From the NCBI GenBank assembly GCA_023252065.1, contig JAHEXO010000078.1, positions 1 through 7,953 of the forward strand: 7,953 nucleotides of DNA, in the 5' to 3' direction. The notes beneath the pieces are model-generated. The model worked only from the letters and a program-made list of their open reading frames with translations, had not been told where the DNA came from and did no database searches. Within the stretch, counting starts at the first letter, position 1, and each line of letters starts with the position of its first letter. The position numbers and the translations under genes are program-made. Of the stretch, positions 6,984 to 7,953 are shown piece by piece. Source of the DNA: Nocardioides sp. GTDB taxonomy: Bacteria; Actinomycetota; Actinomycetes; Propionibacteriales; Nocardioidaceae.

Positions 6984-7035
6984 GGGCCCTCCCCTTGGTG
7001 GACCCGGTCATCGTCTCCCGCGGTGACCCGCCTGT

Positions 7036-7953
7036 TCAATCTCGAGAGGATGACGTGCTGCGGTTGCCCGAGGTCCTGGGAACTCGCATGGCGGGCTGCA
7101 GCCGGTGCGACGTTCCCTGGTGATCGCGGGGAATCGATGTCCAGGGACGCCGGAGAAGGGTGCATCCGAGGGCGGCGGTCGCGAGGGAGACCCCGGCGGC
7201 TGCGGTGAAGGCCGCGGTGAACCCGGAGGGCCCCAAGGTGCCGGCGGCAGTGCCGGCTACGGCGAGGCCGACGGCGGTGAACACCGAGGTGCCGAGCGCC
7301 GAACCGATCTGGGTTGCCGACCCGGCCAGGCCGGAGGCGAGTCCGGCGTGGACGTCCGGCATCGCGCCGGCGATGACCATGGTGGTCGGGGTGAAGCTGA
7401 ACGCGACCCCGGTCGCGACCAGGAGAAGACCGGGGAGCACGGCGACCGCGTAGCCGGCGCCGGTCGGTGCGTAGGCCAGCCACAGGTGTCCAGCGGCGAG
7501 CACGACCATCCCGATGTCCAGGGTGAGCCTCGACCCGAAGACGCGCAGCGCCCGGGGCAGGAGGGTCAGGGAGACGATGAACCCGCTGACCGAGGTGGGG
7601 ACCATCGCGAGGCCCGCGTGCTGCGGGTCCAACCCGAGAGCCTGTTGCAGGAACAGGGCGACGAGCACGAACGTCGATGCCCGGGCCGAGCCCCCCAGGA
7701 CGGCGAGGCCCACGCCGGTGCTCACGACCCGACTTCCGAGGAGGTCGAGAGGGACCAGCGGTTCGGCTGCCCGGCACTCGACGGCGATGAACGCCCCGAC
7801 GAGCGCGGCCGCGGCGGCCAGGCTCACGACGGTCGCGGTCGCGATGCCGTTCTCGGCGAGGCCGAGAGCGCCGTGGACGAGCGCGACGACGGCGCCGGTG
7901 ATGGAGACTGCGCCGAGGGCGTCGAACCGGTGCCGATCCCGTGCGCTGGTTCC
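7036..7953 (-). CDS. DHA2-type major facilitator exporter, C-terminal part (cut by window edge)
   Basis: The frame stays open to the window edge, giving 305 residues of the C-terminal half or more of a major facilitator transporter. The first visible part reads RFDALGAVSITGAVVALVHG, typical of the segment joining the two halves in DHA2 (14-helix) exporters. It is followed by EPLVPLDLLGSR, FLQQALGLDPQHAGLAMVP and the late loop GLASGLAGSATQIGSALGTSVF, all family-like and similar in layout to the other exporter in this window. A GTG at 7825-7827 could be mistaken for the start, but the upstream residues continue the family pattern, so the true N-terminus lies beyond 7953. After the last helix, ending near LRR, a 38-residue polar basic tail precedes the stop. 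The substrate is unknown. The regulator gene follows 52 bp downstream on the same strand, suggesting an exporter-regulator unit. Confidence 0.88.
   Translation of the reverse strand, partial: GTSARDRHRFDALGAVSITGAVVALVHGALGLAENGIATATVVSLAAAAALVGAFIAVECRAAEPLVPLDLLGSRVVSTGVGLAVLGGSARASTFVLVALFLQQALGLDPQHAGLAMVPTSVSGFIVSLTLLPRALRVFGSRLTLDIGMVVLAAGHLWLAYAPTGAGYAVAVLPGLLLVATGVAFSFTPTTMVIAGAMPDVHAGLASGLAGSATQIGSALGTSVFTAVGLAVAGTAAGTLGPSGFTAAFTAAAGVSLATAALGCTLLRRPWTSIPRDHQGTSHRLQPAMRVPRTSGNRSTSSSRD

Noticed and set aside
7036..7827. Complete exporter starting at the GTG at 7827
   Set aside because: In-frame sequence upstream to the window edge continues the DHA2 pattern, so this GTG is an internal codon.

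Overview
The window is very GC-rich, with strong G/C bias at third codon positions. Its protein families (an AfsR/SARP-type BTAD-ATPase-TPR regulator, DHA2-type major facilitator exporters, and CopZ/CopA copper-handling proteins) point to a chromosomal or accessory region of an actinomycete. The genus cannot be fixed from the sequence alone. Almost everything is read from the minus strand; one small gene is on the plus strand.

Positions 1-3320 (minus strand) look like a metal-handling gene cluster. In transcription order it holds a 67-residue heavy-metal-associated (HMA) protein with an unusual GIGCRRC metal site, a complete 483-residue DHA2-family exporter, a 70-residue canonical CopZ-like chaperone (GMTCGHC), and the first 366 residues of a copper-type P1B ATPase. 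The ATPase is cut by the window edge inside or just after its actuator domain. The CopZ and CopA pair is the conventional core. The exporter between two HMA genes is less usual. A 14-bp perfect hairpin separates the exporter from copZ and may terminate or attenuate transcription.

Positions 3321-3565 form a divergent intergenic region between the HMA gene (minus) and a 59-residue His-rich, four-cysteine putative zinc-ribbon protein (plus, 3566-3745). This region and the gap between the HMA gene and the exporter share the heptamer CGGACAG (CTGTCCG on the plus strand), repeated at exactly 11-bp period. Direct heptamer repeats at 11-bp period are the known operator layout of SARP/AfsR-type regulators.

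Positions 3759-7953 (minus strand) carry the 3' part of a second DHA2-type exporter. It is followed 52 bp downstream by a complete 1074-residue AfsR/SARP-like regulator: winged helix, BTAD, NTPase and a TPR-like C-terminus. The regulator ends 13 bp from the end of the convergent zinc-ribbon gene.

The most testable idea is that this SARP-like regulator, or a close paralogue, acts through the 11-bp-period CGGACAG repeats to link the metal cluster, the first exporter and the small zinc-ribbon gene. The repeats are seen directly; the regulator-operator link is inference.
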